From AP-15 sp963755435 (GTDB lineage: Bacteria > Pseudomonadota > Alphaproteobacteria > ATCC43930 > CGMCC-115725): 64,000 nucleotides of DNA. Under the pieces are notes generated by a model. The model had not been told where the DNA came from, did no database searches, and saw nothing but the letters and a program-made list of their open reading frames with translations. Position 1 is the first letter of the stretch, and each line of letters begins with the position of its first letter. Positions 36,720 through 45,822 of this stretch are shown piece by piece. A program made the position numbers and the translations under genes. The DNA lies in NCBI GenBank assembly GCA_963755435.1, contig CAVWJX010000007.1:124001-188000 (forward strand). The letters are read 5' to 3'.

Positions 36720-37919
36720 TTACCTGGCCGATGGCGGCCGGCACAGGCGGTCGAGCGCCATGCGGGCCATCGGGTCGCCCCTCGGCAGCAAGCGGATCTG
36801 GCGCTCGAGCTGGGCGCGCAGCGCCGGCGCTTCGGAAAACTCGCAATCGGTCCAGAAGCGCTTCGCCGGATCGAAATAGCCCAGCGTATCGAGAAAGGCG
36901 ACGGCGAAATAATAGCTCTCGGGCAGTGACTCGCCCGCAGCGCGCGCCGCCACCGCGCCATCGGCGGCGATCGCCGTCTCAAGGCACCACGACAGCAGCC
37001 GGGCGATCTCGTATCGCGCGCGCTCCCGCTGATCCGGGCGCAGCCGCGGCCAGCCCAGCTGAAAGAGCACCGCCACGTCGTAGTTGTTGTGATTGGTCAG
37101 GCCGTCATCGTCGAGCCAGCCGTTCGGGTAGCGGTCTTCGCGGATCGTGATCAAGGTGTCGATCAGTCGCGGCCAATGGCCGATCCGGCCCTCGAGGTAG
37201 CGCGCCATGTGAAAGGTCATGCTGAGGTCGACGGTGCGCCACCGCTCGCCGTCGATCTGATAATCCGCCCCGAAAAAGCCGGTCGCCGCATCCTGCCAGC
37301 GCGCCACAAACCGCCGGATCACGGCTTCGAGCCGCGGATCCCAGCGATAGCCGGGCGGGCGGCGGCGCAGGATCAGCCGGACGAGGTCGGCGGTGGCGAA
37401 ATTGAGCTCCTTGCGGCGGTCAACCCCGTCCTCGGCCAGATGCGAGACCAGCAGGCTGTCGAGATAATCGCCGAGGCGATCGGGATGGTTGACCCGATCG
37501 AGAAACCGTGGCGCCGGGCCGCCCGCGAAATCCGCCGCGAGCATCGCGTCGACCGAGGCGTCGAGCTGGAGAAACCACACCCCGGTTCCGGCGCCGTAGC
37601 TGCCGTCCTCGTCAGGACGAAGACCGCTCGGCGGCTCGGCCAACCGGGCCAGCGCGCGCAATCGGGTGAGCGAGGCAACGGCGGCGGCGAGGTCGCCGGT
37701 ATATTGTAGGCGCCAGCGGACCTCGCCCAGAGCCTGGCGCAAGAATGAGGTGTCGCCGCCGATCGCCTCGACGCCGTCGAGCCGCGCCTCGAGCGCGCGA
37801 AGCTCGGGGTCGACTCGACGACAAAGCTCGGCCATCGCTGGGAAATAATCGGCGAGCGCGGCTTGCGGGCGCCAACCGGCAGGCGGCCGCAAAACCTTAC
37901 CCTGACTGGCCTCGTTCAT
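36720..37919 (-). CDS. Unknown protein, likely alpha-helical (toroid-like)
   Basis: The product has 399 residues with no signal peptide. The sequence is rich in aromatic and helical segments (WRPQAALADYFPAMAELCRR, GYRWDPRLEAVIRRFVARWQ, RTVDLSMTFHMARYLEGRIG, NGWLDDDGLTNHNNYDVAVL). The regular helix pattern and the downstream position in a heparinase-MFS block suggest an alpha/alpha toroid, possibly acting on polysaccharides, but I recognise no family and no catalytic motif. It starts 21 bases after the MFS stop on the same strand. Confidence 0.72.
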   Translation of the reverse strand: MNEASQGKVLRPPAGWRPQAALADYFPAMAELCRRVDPELRALEARLDGVEAIGGDTSFLRQALGEVRWRLQYTGDLAAAVASLTRLRALARLAEPPSGLRPDEDGSYGAGTGVWFLQLDASVDAMLAADFAGGPAPRFLDRVNHPDRLGDYLDSLLVSHLAEDGVDRRKELNFATADLVRLILRRRPPGYRWDPRLEAVIRRFVARWQDAATGFFGADYQIDGERWRTVDLSMTFHMARYLEGRIGHWPRLIDTLITIREDRYPNGWLDDDGLTNHNNYDVAVLFQLGWPRLRPDQRERARYEIARLLSWCLETAIAADGAVAARAAGESLPESYYFAVAFLDTLGYFDPAKRFWTDCEFSEAPALRAQLERQIRLLPRGDPMARMALDRLCRPPSAR

Positions 37920-37940
37920 CCGCGCGGCCGATGCGGCCCG

Positions 37941-39206
37941 TCAGTCGGCAGCTTCGGCATCGGCTTTCGCGGCGAGCCGGTCCGGCTGCGTCAGCGATCC
38001 GAAGGCGGTGACGCAGCACAGCCCGGCCACGGCGATGACGATCGAGAGGGTGAGCGGGCTGCCGCCTGGTCCCAAGGTCAGCGCCGCGGTGGCCAGGGCG
38101 GCGCCGCCGATCTGGATGAAGCTGCCGAGACCCGAAGCGGCGCCGGCGATCCGCGGGTCGACGCCAAGACTGCCGGCGGCGGCGCTGGGGGTGATGAATC
38201 CGCTGCCGCAACACACGAAAATCATCGGCCCGATCACGATATAGGGGCCGGTGAAGTGCAGCAGCGCCAGCAGCACCATGACAAACCCGGCCGGGATCAG
38301 CACGATCGTGCCGATCGTGATCAACCCGTCGATCCCGAGCCGGCCGGTCAAGCGATTGGACAAAAAGCTGCCGACCATAAAGCCGACCGGCGGCAGCGCG
38401 GCGTAATAGCCGTACTGTTCGGGGCTGATGCCGAAGCTGCCGATCAGCACCGCCGGGGCACCTGCGGCGAAGATCTGAAACCCGGCATGGGCGCCGGCGG
38501 CGGATAGAGTATAGCCGAGAAAGAGGCGGGCGCCGAGCAGGCGGCGATAGCTCGCCAGCATGCTTCCGCCGCTCATTCCGGCGGCCGCCGCGACGCTGCG
38601 GTCGGGGACATAGCGCAGCATCAACGCCATGGTGCCGCAGGCGAGCACGGCGACGGCCAAAAAGCTCGCCCGCCAGCCGAACCATTGCTGCAGGTAGCCG
38701 CCGAGCACCGGCGCGCAGGCCTGCACCACGGTCGCGGCGAAGGCCCGCCCGGCGATCACCCGGGCCGCGGCCGCGAGGCCCCAGATCTCGCGGATCAGGG
38801 CGCGGCCGACGACCATCCCGGCGCAGGCGCCGATCCCCTGAAGGATGCGCGCTGCGATCAGCATTTCGATGCTCGTGCTGGCGGCGCAGAGGAGGCTGCT
38901 GACCGCGCTCAAGGCGAGGCCCCAGAGCACGGTCCGGCGGCGGCCGAGGCGATCGGATAGCGGCCCTAGCACCAGCATGCTGACCGCGAACGCCAGCAGA
39001 TAGCCGACAAAGGTCAGCTGCACCCGGGCGATCGAGGTATCGAAGGCATGAGCGATCGCCGGCACCGAGGGAACGTAAATGGTCGAGGCGGCGATCCCCA
39101 GCGACGAGGCGCCGGTCAGGCTCAACAGTACGATCCGGCGGTGCACCGGGCCGAGGCCATCCGCGGCCAGGGCGGCATCGGCCAAAGGCTCAGCCAATAC
39201 CGGCAC
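37941..39206 (-). CDS. MFS transporter, Bcr/CflA-type drug exporter family
   Basis: The product has 421 residues and about 12 membrane segments. The DHA1 signatures are SLGIAASTIYVPSVPAIAHA (segment 1), GPLSDRLGRRRTVLWGLALS (motif A), the segment-4/5 region IRRILQGIGACAGMVVGRAL-like in AARILQGIGACAGMVVGRAL, and ALIREIWG. These are typical of Bcr/CflA multidrug or metabolite exporters driven by protons. Its start overlaps the heparinase-like gene's 3' end by 17 bases, so the two are translationally linked; the unknown gene follows after 21 bases. Confidence 0.9.
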   Translation of the reverse strand: MPVLAEPLADAALAADGLGPVHRRIVLLSLTGASSLGIAASTIYVPSVPAIAHAFDTSIARVQLTFVGYLLAFAVSMLVLGPLSDRLGRRRTVLWGLALSAVSSLLCAASTSIEMLIAARILQGIGACAGMVVGRALIREIWGLAAAARVIAGRAFAATVVQACAPVLGGYLQQWFGWRASFLAVAVLACGTMALMLRYVPDRSVAAAAGMSGGSMLASYRRLLGARLFLGYTLSAAGAHAGFQIFAAGAPAVLIGSFGISPEQYGYYAALPPVGFMVGSFLSNRLTGRLGIDGLITIGTIVLIPAGFVMVLLALLHFTGPYIVIGPMIFVCCGSGFITPSAAAGSLGVDPRIAGAASGLGSFIQIGGAALATAALTLGPGGSPLTLSIVIAVAGLCCVTAFGSLTQPDRLAAKADAEAAD

Positions 39207-41343
39207 TCGCCTGCGGATTTCGCCGTGAGTGGCGCAGCTTGGTGGACGCCGGCCTGCCGCTCGGACCCGGCTCGGCGGTGTTGGCGGCTAGGGTGCGGCA
39301 GCCGCGACGGGACAACCCGGTCAGCCGGATCGGCCGGCGCGCCAGCCAGTGGTCGAGCGGCGCAACCGGCAATGCGAGGTCCTCGCTGTCGCAGTCGGGC
39401 GACAGCAGAACGGTCAGCCGCCGGGTCCCGGCGGGCCAGGTGACCTCCAGCCGTCGGATCGGCGCCCCGGCGGCGCGCTGCCCGGCACCTTCCTCGCGGC
39501 GCGCCAGCTCGGATACCAGGGTGCCGGCGCCCGAGGGCGGCCCGTGCAGCTGATGCGCCGGACCGCGCGCAAACGAGCCCGGCGGCGGCGGCAGCGCGAG
39601 TTCGAAGCGGGCGTCCGCGGGCTCCAGGATGCGGGCGACAAGCGTGTCGCAGCCCAGTCGAAAGCGGGCGAAATTTCCGGCCAGGCTCACCGGCTCGGCG
39701 CTGGTGTGGATCGCCCAGGCGATGTCGCCGCAACTGAGGGGGTCGACCTCGTCCTGGATCACCACCTGCCGGCCGATCAGCGCGGCGCCGCGGCGCACCG
39801 CGCCAACGGGCTTGCCGTAGGCCGCCGACAGATCGAAGACCACCCATTTGCTGTCGCCGTCGACGCAGCTGCCGATAATCGTCGCCGGTGCGTCCGGCAC
39901 CTGATCTCGCCCGCCGATGGTCAAGGTGTTGTGACCGGCGGACCGGTTGCGGTAGTAGCGCCAGCGCAGCCCCGGCCGGTGGTCGTCGCCGTGGTCGAAG
40001 TAGCCGGGCAGATCATAATCGTCCGGGCCGAGATCGACGATCCAGCGGTGCCGGGCGCCGTCGAGAACGAAGCTGCCGGCATCGGCCTGAGCGTGCAGGG
40101 TTATGTCCTCGGCGGCTGTCGCACCGCCGCCCGCCCAACCCGGCGAATTCCCGCCCTTGATCGCCAAATAGACCGGACGCGCCGCCGGCGCGCCGGACCA
40201 GGTATTGCGAAAGCAGGCGAGGTCGGCGCTGTGAAACACCTTGCCAGTTGGCAGGCCGAGCGCCAGCGGGCTTGCCTGCTCGGGTGCGGGCCAGATCGCG
40301 GCGAACGCGAGATGCCAACCCTCGGGGCGGCCGAGCAGCCAGCCGTCGATTCCCCGCCTGAAGCGGTGCGCTAGCCAGACCAGCGGCGCCACGTCGAAAT
40401 GGTGCTCCGAATCGGCAAAATTGAAGGCCGCTCCGAACGGCCCGACGGCGTGCAGGGCGAAGTCGCCACTCTGGGCGAAACCGGGGCGTTCGGCAAGGCC
40501 GAAGCTGTCGCCAAGCGCGCCCTCCAGCGCTGCAACCATCAGACCGGCGTAGCGCATCGCCAATGACCAATAGCTTAGCCCCTCGCGCCAGGCGCCGTCC
40601 GGGGCCAGGGCGGCTAGCACGTTCCAGGCCGACGCGAGTCCGCTCCGCACGAGGCTTGCCGACAACGCCCGGTGCCGGCGCATGACGGCGAGCGCCGCGA
40701 TGGTAATGCCTGAATTCGAGACGAGGGCGCAATTGTCGCGGCGCTTCGGCCACATCAGGGCGGGGTCGGCGTAAGCCGCCTGCGCCGGCTCCAGCACATG
40801 GTGCAGGATCGCGTCTTCGATCGCCCGCCGCTCCGGCGGCGTCAGCCTGTCATAGAGCCAGTCGTAGGCGAGTGCGACGGCGACGGCGATCTCGGCGCAA
40901 TCGAGAAAGGAGCGGAGCACAACACGCTCCTTCCAGGTGGCAGCGGCGGCAAATCCGGCAAGTGCCGCGCGGCTCGCCGCCAGGGCGAGGTCGGCCGCGG
41001 CGCCTCCGGCGGTCAAGGCGATGAATGCAGTGTCGATCAGACGCCGAGCCCGGCGTTTGAGCGCCGCGCGCGGGTCCGCCGGCTCGTGCTGCGGCGGCGG
41101 AGCGGCGCTCTGCTCGGCCGCGATCTGCGCCAACGTCCGGATGGTGCGCGCCTCGAAATCGGGGTTGGCCGCGCCGAGGCGGCGAATGCCGGGCAAGGCG
41201 CTGCGGCGAAACAACAGGTAGGGGTGGCGCCCGATAAATTGACCGACCGCGACCGCCGCGCCGGCGAAGTCCGGTCCGTCCTGGGTCTCCAGCCGGCGCG
41301 ATCGCGCGTTGTCGAAAGGCAATCGAATCCCCCCGCAGGGCAA
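39190..41343 (-). CDS. Heparinase II/III-like protein
   Basis: The product is about 717 residues (710 if TTG 41322 is used). The N-terminal half is an alpha/alpha toroid (AIEDAILHHVLEPAQAAYAD, DNCALVSNSGITIAALAVMR, GAWREGLSYWSLAMRYAGLM). The C-terminal half is the beta-sandwich Hepar_II_III domain, with NRSAGHNTLTIGGRDQVPDA the family signature and FADSEHHFDVAPLVWLAHR carrying conserved histidines. Such proteins cleave or modify uronic-acid-containing polysaccharides, sometimes during capsule or exopolysaccharide export. No signal peptide is clear. Neither possible start is ATG: TTG 41343 and TTG 41322; GGGGGA precedes the latter. Downstream it overlaps the MFS gene. An AT-rich stretch near 41370-41400 may hold the promoter. 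Confidence 0.85.
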   Translation of the reverse strand: MPCGGIRLPFDNARSRRLETQDGPDFAGAAVAVGQFIGRHPYLLFRRSALPGIRRLGAANPDFEARTIRTLAQIAAEQSAAPPPQHEPADPRAALKRRARRLIDTAFIALTAGGAAADLALAASRAALAGFAAAATWKERVVLRSFLDCAEIAVAVALAYDWLYDRLTPPERRAIEDAILHHVLEPAQAAYADPALMWPKRRDNCALVSNSGITIAALAVMRRHRALSASLVRSGLASAWNVLAALAPDGAWREGLSYWSLAMRYAGLMVAALEGALGDSFGLAERPGFAQSGDFALHAVGPFGAAFNFADSEHHFDVAPLVWLAHRFRRGIDGWLLGRPEGWHLAFAAIWPAPEQASPLALGLPTGKVFHSADLACFRNTWSGAPAARPVYLAIKGGNSPGWAGGGATAAEDITLHAQADAGSFVLDGARHRWIVDLGPDDYDLPGYFDHGDDHRPGLRWRYYRNRSAGHNTLTIGGRDQVPDAPATIIGSCVDGDSKWVVFDLSAAYGKPVGAVRRGAALIGRQVVIQDEVDPLSCGDIAWAIHTSAEPVSLAGNFARFRLGCDTLVARILEPADARFELALPPPPGSFARGPAHQLHGPPSGAGTLVSELARREEGAGQRAAGAPIRRLEVTWPAGTRRLTVLLSPDCDSEDLALPVAPLDHWLARRPIRLTGLSRRGCRTLAANTAEPGPSGRPASTKLRHSRRNPQASAGIG

Positions 41344-41444
41344 ATATGACCGTTGCCGAGCCCAGGGGGATAGTTTCTATCCTCGGTTAATTAACGTTTG
41401 CTTTCTTGCGCCCCGAGCGCTCGGCAAAACGACGCTTCGTACAA

Positions 41445-42567
41445 TCAGCCAGTCAAAATCGCGTCGGAGCCCTCGATGCGGGCAGCCAATGCCGCGGCAA
41501 GAAACCGGTCGATGTCGCCGTCGAGCACACCGCCGGTGTTGGCGGTCTCGACCCCGGTGCGCAGATCCTTGACCATCTGATAGGGCTGCAGCACATAGGA
41601 TCGGATCTGGTGGCCCCAGCCGATATCGGACTTGGTCGCGTTCTTGGCGTCGGTCGCCGCCTCGCGCCGTTCCAATTCAGCCTCGTAGAGCCGGGCGCGC
41701 AGCATCGCGAAGGCATGGGCGCGGTTCTGGTGCTGCGAGCGCTCGCTCTGGCACTGCACGACGATGCCGCTCGGGGCATGGGTGATGCGCACCGCGCTGT
41801 CGGTCTTGTTGACGTGCTGGCCGCCGGCGCCCGACGAACGATAGGTGTCGATGCGCAGATCCTTGTCGTTGATCTCGACCTCGATCTTGTCGTCGACCAC
41901 CGGATAGACCCAGACCGAGGCGAAGCTGGTATGGCGGCGATCGTTCGAATCGAACGGCGAGATCCGCACCAGCCGATGCACGCCGCTCTCGGTCTTGAGC
42001 CAGCCATAGGCGTCGGGACCGCTGATCCGGACCGTCGCCGATTTAAGGCCGGCCTCCTCGCCGCCGCTCTCCTCGAGCCACTCGACCTTGTAGCCGTGGG
42101 CTTCGGCCCAGCGCGCGTACATGCGCAGCAGCATCTCGGCCCAATCCTGCGCCTCGGTGCCGCCGGCCCCGGCATGGATTTCGAGATAGCAGTCATTGCC
42201 GTCGGCCTCGCCAGAGAGCAGGCTCTCGAGCTCGCGCCGGGCGGCTTCGGCGCGCAGGGTTTCGAGACTCGCCTCGGCCTCGGCGACAACCTGCGGCTCG
42301 TCCTCGGCCTCGCCCAATTCGATGAGCTCGAGCGCCTCGTCAACCTGACGCGCGATGCGCCGATAGCTGCCGATCGCCTGGTCGAGCCGGGTGCGCTCGC
42401 GCAGCAGCTTCTGCGCCGCGGCGGGGTCGTCCCATAAACGCGGGTTCTCGGCCTCGGCGTTCAGTTCGGCAAGGCGCCGGGTTGCGCTGTCCCAGTCAAA
42501 GATGCCTCCTCAGCAGCGCCAGCGACCTTCTGATGTCGCCGGCCGCCGCCTCGATTTCGGCTCGCAT
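41445..42567 (-). CDS. prfB: Peptide chain release factor 2, expressed by programmed +1 frameshift
   Basis: RF2 reads UGA and UAA stops. The gene starts at ATG 42567 (MRAEIEAAAGDIRRSLALLR) and the first frame ends after 23 codons at TGA 42498-42496 in the context AGGAGG-CAT-CTT-TGA-C. Skipping one T (42498) moves into the main frame, DWDSATRRLAELNAE, which continues to 41445 for a total of 373 residues. The domain set is complete: the tripeptide anticodon SPF in VRISPFDSNDRRHTSF and the peptidyl-tRNA hydrolysis motif GGQ in SSGAGGQHVNKTDSAVRI. A caller starting inside (for example at 42317) would lose about 80 residues. It follows mrcA by 80 bases on the same strand. Confidence 0.96.
42495..42510 (-). 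promoter_or_regulatory. RF2 autoregulatory recoding site (SD-like AGGAGG + CTTTGAC)
   Basis: Read on the minus strand the site is AGGAGG-CAT-CTTTGAC. The internal Shine-Dalgarno is separated by three bases from the CTT shift codon, exactly as in the E. coli prfB site. When RF2 is scarce the UGA is read slowly, tRNA-Leu slips +1 and full-length RF2 is made. Confidence 0.93.
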
Positions 42568-42647
42568 GCTCCGCTCCGCTCCGTTCGTCTCGGTTCGTCG
42601 ATCCCGGTGCCGCTGATATAAGCATCGGCGGCGATGCAGCAGCGCCG

Positions 42648-45341
42648 CTAATATAGGCCGCCGGTGCCGCTGGCGGGCGCGCCATGCGCCGGCACCATCG
42701 GAGTGCCGGCGGCGGCGCCCAGTCCCGCCGAGCCGGCCCCGGCCGCTCCCAGCCCGGCGTCGCCGGTCGCCGGATTGCCGCTCGCCGCGTCGCCGTTGCC
42801 GGCATCATCATCTCCGGCCCCGGTCTGGCCGCCCCCGGTCGGGCTGTCCCCCAGCTGGCTGGTGGGGGTCTGGCTGGCCGAGACCACCGATCCGCCGTTT
42901 TCGCCGGGATGCGCCACAGCACGGCCCTCGCCGGGTGCGGTGCCGGGCTTGTACGCCTCGTAGATCGCCGGCGCGTCGCCGGAAACCGGCAGGCCGGTGG
43001 CGGCGCTGACCCGATAGAGCTCGAGGCCGGGCGGGATGCGGAAATCGACGACCGGCGCGTTCTTTAGCGCGGCGATCATGAAATCGCGGAAGATCGGGGC
43101 CGCGACGTGGCCGCCGGTCTCATCCTTGCCGAGGCTGCGCGGCTCGTCATAGCCGACATAGACGCCGGCGACCAGATCCGGGGTGAAGCCTTCGAACCAG
43201 GCGTCGCGGAAATCGTTGGTAGTCCCGGTCTTGCCGGCGATCGGCCGGCCCACCGCCTTGACCGCGTCGCCGGTGCCGCGCTGCACCACCCCTTCCATCA
43301 TCGTCACCAGCTGATAGGCCGAGCCGGGGTCGGCCACCTGCTCGCGCGTGTCGGGGATGACCGGCACCGGCTGGTGGTGCCATTCGACGTTGCTGCAGCC
43401 GTCGCAAGGCCGGTCGTCGGCGCGGTAGATGGTCTTGCCGTTGCGGTCCTGGACACGGTCGATCAGGGTCGGCGTGATCCGCTTGCCGCCGTTGACCAGC
43501 ATCGCATAAGCGGCGGTCAGCCGCAGCGGGGTGGTCTCGCCGGCGCCGAGGGTGATCGCATATTCGCGCGGCACGTGATCCAAGATGCCGAAGCGCTTGA
43601 TCGTGGCGGCGATCGGGTCCATGCCCACCATCGTCGCGAGGCGCACGGTCAGGGTGTCGATCGACTGCTCGAGCCCGACGCGCAGCGGGGTCGGCCCGCG
43701 GAAGCTGTTGTGCTCGTAATTGGTCGGCGTCCACATCGGCAGCCCCGGGCCTTGCGGCAGCGAGATCGGGGCGTCGCTGACCCGCGTCGACGGGGTGAAC
43801 CCATGATCGAGCGCGGTCAGGAAGACAAACGGCTTGATCGCCGAGCCGGTCTGGCGATAGGCCTGCGTCGCCCGATCGAACTGGCTGATCGCAAAGCTGA
43901 AGCCGCCGCTCAGCGCCAAGACCCGCCCGGTATGCGGATCCATGGCGACGAGCGCGCCCGACACTTCCGGCACCTGGCACAGGGTGAACCCGGCGGGGGC
44001 GCGGCGGCTCGCGGCGGGCGCCGTCTTGGCCTTGCCGGCCGCATCGGCCGCGGCAGCCTTGCCGGCGCCGCTCTTGGCCGCGGGCGCCTCGATTGGCGTC
44101 ACCATCACCACGTCGCCGGACTTGACCACATCGCCGGCACCGCGCGGGAACGGGCCGAGGCTGCCGCTGCGGTAGCGCGGCCGGGCCCAGCGCATCTGCG
44201 CGAACGGAACCTCTCCGGTGGCGCCGTCGGCAAAGCCGATCGCCGCGGCGCCGGGCGTGGTATGCAGCACCACCGCCAGGCGCCAGCCGACATCGGTGAC
44301 GACCGCCGGGATCGGCACCGCGGCGAGTGCCGCTGCCCAATCGCCCTCGGGATCGATATGGGCGATGGCTCCCCGCCAGCCTTCATGGCCGTGATCATAG
44401 GCGATCAGCCCGTCGCGCAAGGCCTTGTCGGCGTCGGCCTGCAGTCGCGGGTCGAGGCTGGTGCGCACCGACAGGCCCGACTGATAGAGCGCCTTCTCGC
44501 CATAGCGCGCCAACAGCTCGCGCCGGACCTCCTCGGCAAAATAGGGCGCCTTGACCTCGCTGGCCTCGCGGCGATGGCGCAGCACGATCGGTTCTGCTTT
44601 GGCCGCTTCGGCCGCCGCGCGGCTGATGAAGCCGTCATCGGCCATGCGGTCGAGCACCCAGTCGCGGCGCGCCATGGCCGCTTGCGGATCGCGCGACGGG
44701 TTGTAGCGGTTCGGCGCCTTCGGCAGGCCGCCGAGGAACGCTGCCTCGCCGAGGCTCAGCTGGTCGAGCGACTTGTCGAAATAGGTCAGCGCCGCCGCCG
44801 CCACCCCGTAAGCGCCTGAGCCGAGATAGATCTCGTTCAGGTAGAGTTCGAGGATGCGGTCCTTGGGCAGCGCCGACTCGATCCGGGTGGCAAGCAGGAT
44901 CTCCTTGATCTTGCGCGCGACCGACACCTCGTCGTTCAGCAGCATGTTTTTTGCGACCTGCTGGGTGATGGTCGAGGCGCCGATCGGGCGGCGGCCGTCG
45001 CGCAGCCGGCCGACATCGGTGATCGCGGCGCGCAAGATTGACAGCGGGTCGATGCCATGGTGGGTGTAGAAGGTCTTGTCTTCGGCCGAGATGAAGGCGT
45101 CGGAGACCTGCTTCGGGATCGCCTGGATCGGCACGAACACCCGGCGTTGGGTGGAATATTCGGCCAGCAGCCGGCCATCGCCGGCTTGGACCCGGGTCAT
45201 GATCGCCGGCTGATAGTCCGCCAACTGCTGATAGTCCGGCAAATCGCGGCTGAAATACCAGATCGTGATGCCGACGAATCCGGCCGCGGCGATCGCCATG
45301 ATCACCGCGCAGATGAATAGAAACCTGATGAGCTTTACCAT
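42648..45341 (-). CDS. mrcA: Penicillin-binding protein 1A (bifunctional transglycosylase/transpeptidase)
   Basis: This 897-residue class A PBP polymerises and cross-links peptidoglycan. One membrane anchor (FLFICAVIMAIAAAGFVGIT) precedes the GT51 domain, with Glu87 in ISAEDKTFYTHHGID as catalytic base and the motifs GASTITQQVAKNMLL and RKIKEILLATRIE. The transpeptidase domain has the SxxK serine Ser500 with Lys503 in TGSAIKPFVFL and the KTGTTND box near residue 700. An OB-like insert separates the domains, with a low-complexity AAKSGAGKAAAADAAGKAKT stretch. The last 90 residues are Gly/Ala/Pro-rich. It is upstream of prfB and divergent from rne. Confidence 0.96.
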   Translation of the reverse strand: MVKLIRFLFICAVIMAIAAAGFVGITIWYFSRDLPDYQQLADYQPAIMTRVQAGDGRLLAEYSTQRRVFVPIQAIPKQVSDAFISAEDKTFYTHHGIDPLSILRAAITDVGRLRDGRRPIGASTITQQVAKNMLLNDEVSVARKIKEILLATRIESALPKDRILELYLNEIYLGSGAYGVAAAALTYFDKSLDQLSLGEAAFLGGLPKAPNRYNPSRDPQAAMARRDWVLDRMADDGFISRAAAEAAKAEPIVLRHRREASEVKAPYFAEEVRRELLARYGEKALYQSGLSVRTSLDPRLQADADKALRDGLIAYDHGHEGWRGAIAHIDPEGDWAAALAAVPIPAVVTDVGWRLAVVLHTTPGAAAIGFADGATGEVPFAQMRWARPRYRSGSLGPFPRGAGDVVKSGDVVMVTPIEAPAAKSGAGKAAAADAAGKAKTAPAASRRAPAGFTLCQVPEVSGALVAMDPHTGRVLALSGGFSFAISQFDRATQAYRQTGSAIKPFVFLTALDHGFTPSTRVSDAPISLPQGPGLPMWTPTNYEHNSFRGPTPLRVGLEQSIDTLTVRLATMVGMDPIAATIKRFGILDHVPREYAITLGAGETTPLRLTAAYAMLVNGGKRITPTLIDRVQDRNGKTIYRADDRPCDGCSNVEWHHQPVPVIPDTREQVADPGSAYQLVTMMEGVVQRGTGDAVKAVGRPIAGKTGTTNDFRDAWFEGFTPDLVAGVYVGYDEPRSLGKDETGGHVAAPIFRDFMIAALKNAPVVDFRIPPGLELYRVSAATGLPVSGDAPAIYEAYKPGTAPGEGRAVAHPGENGGSVVSASQTPTSQLGDSPTGGGQTGAGDDDAGNGDAASGNPATGDAGLGAAGAGSAGLGAAAGTPMVPAHGAPASGTGGLY

Positions 45342-45822
45342 TTGTTCGGCGCGGCGAGACGCTGGCTCCGGCTGTCACTGGCCGCCGCGTTGACCCCGGT
45401 CCGCTCGCGGCGGCCGATTATATGCGCGAGCGTGGCGGCTATTCCAAGTCTGTTTCGGCGCAGGTTGAGCCGGCTCGGCCGCCCGGCCGCAGCGAAAGCC
45501 CGACGAGGCCATTGTAGCGCCGCCTTTTCCAATATACATTGCCAATTGCGAAAAACCGCCACCCGCCTGCCGGGCGCCGCGCCCGGCGGGACAACGCGAT
45601 GCGGGTCCGCATGATCGGCGGCGCCTCTGCCGCCGCGCCGGGCCACAGGGTGACGCATATTGTAGGAACCCGAAGCCGTCCGCTGACGAGATCCGCCATG
45701 GCCGATATCAAATTGTTCCGACAGGGCATCAGTTCAGGCGTGACCGGCTTCCTTGCACACGGGATCGCGCCGCCGGCCGATTTTCGCGCGGCCGCGGCGG
45801 CGCGCCTCGGAGTTACGCCCGC
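45342..45822. other. 481-bp divergent spacer between mrcA and rne (likely long rne leader)
   Basis: No gene is supported here; short open frames lack family support and overlap rne in the wrong frame. Two elements are visible: a TATAAT block on the minus strand facing mrcA, and a perfect 8-bp stem-loop GCCGGGCG-CCG-CGCCCGGC at 45569-45587 on the rne side. rne mRNAs in other proteobacteria have long leaders that RNase E itself cuts, so this stretch is a candidate autoregulatory 5' UTR. Confidence 0.5.
45417..45447 (-). promoter_or_regulatory. Possible sigma-70-type promoter of mrcA
   Basis: On the minus strand TTGGAA (45447-45442) and a perfect TATAAT (45422-45417) are separated by 19 bases, about 75 bases before the mrcA start. 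The spacing is longer than the ideal 17, so the -35 assignment is weak. Confidence 0.35.

Noticed and set aside
43107..44819. 570-residue open frame antisense to mrcA
   Set aside because: A shadow of mrcA; the PBP1A motifs are complete on the other strand.
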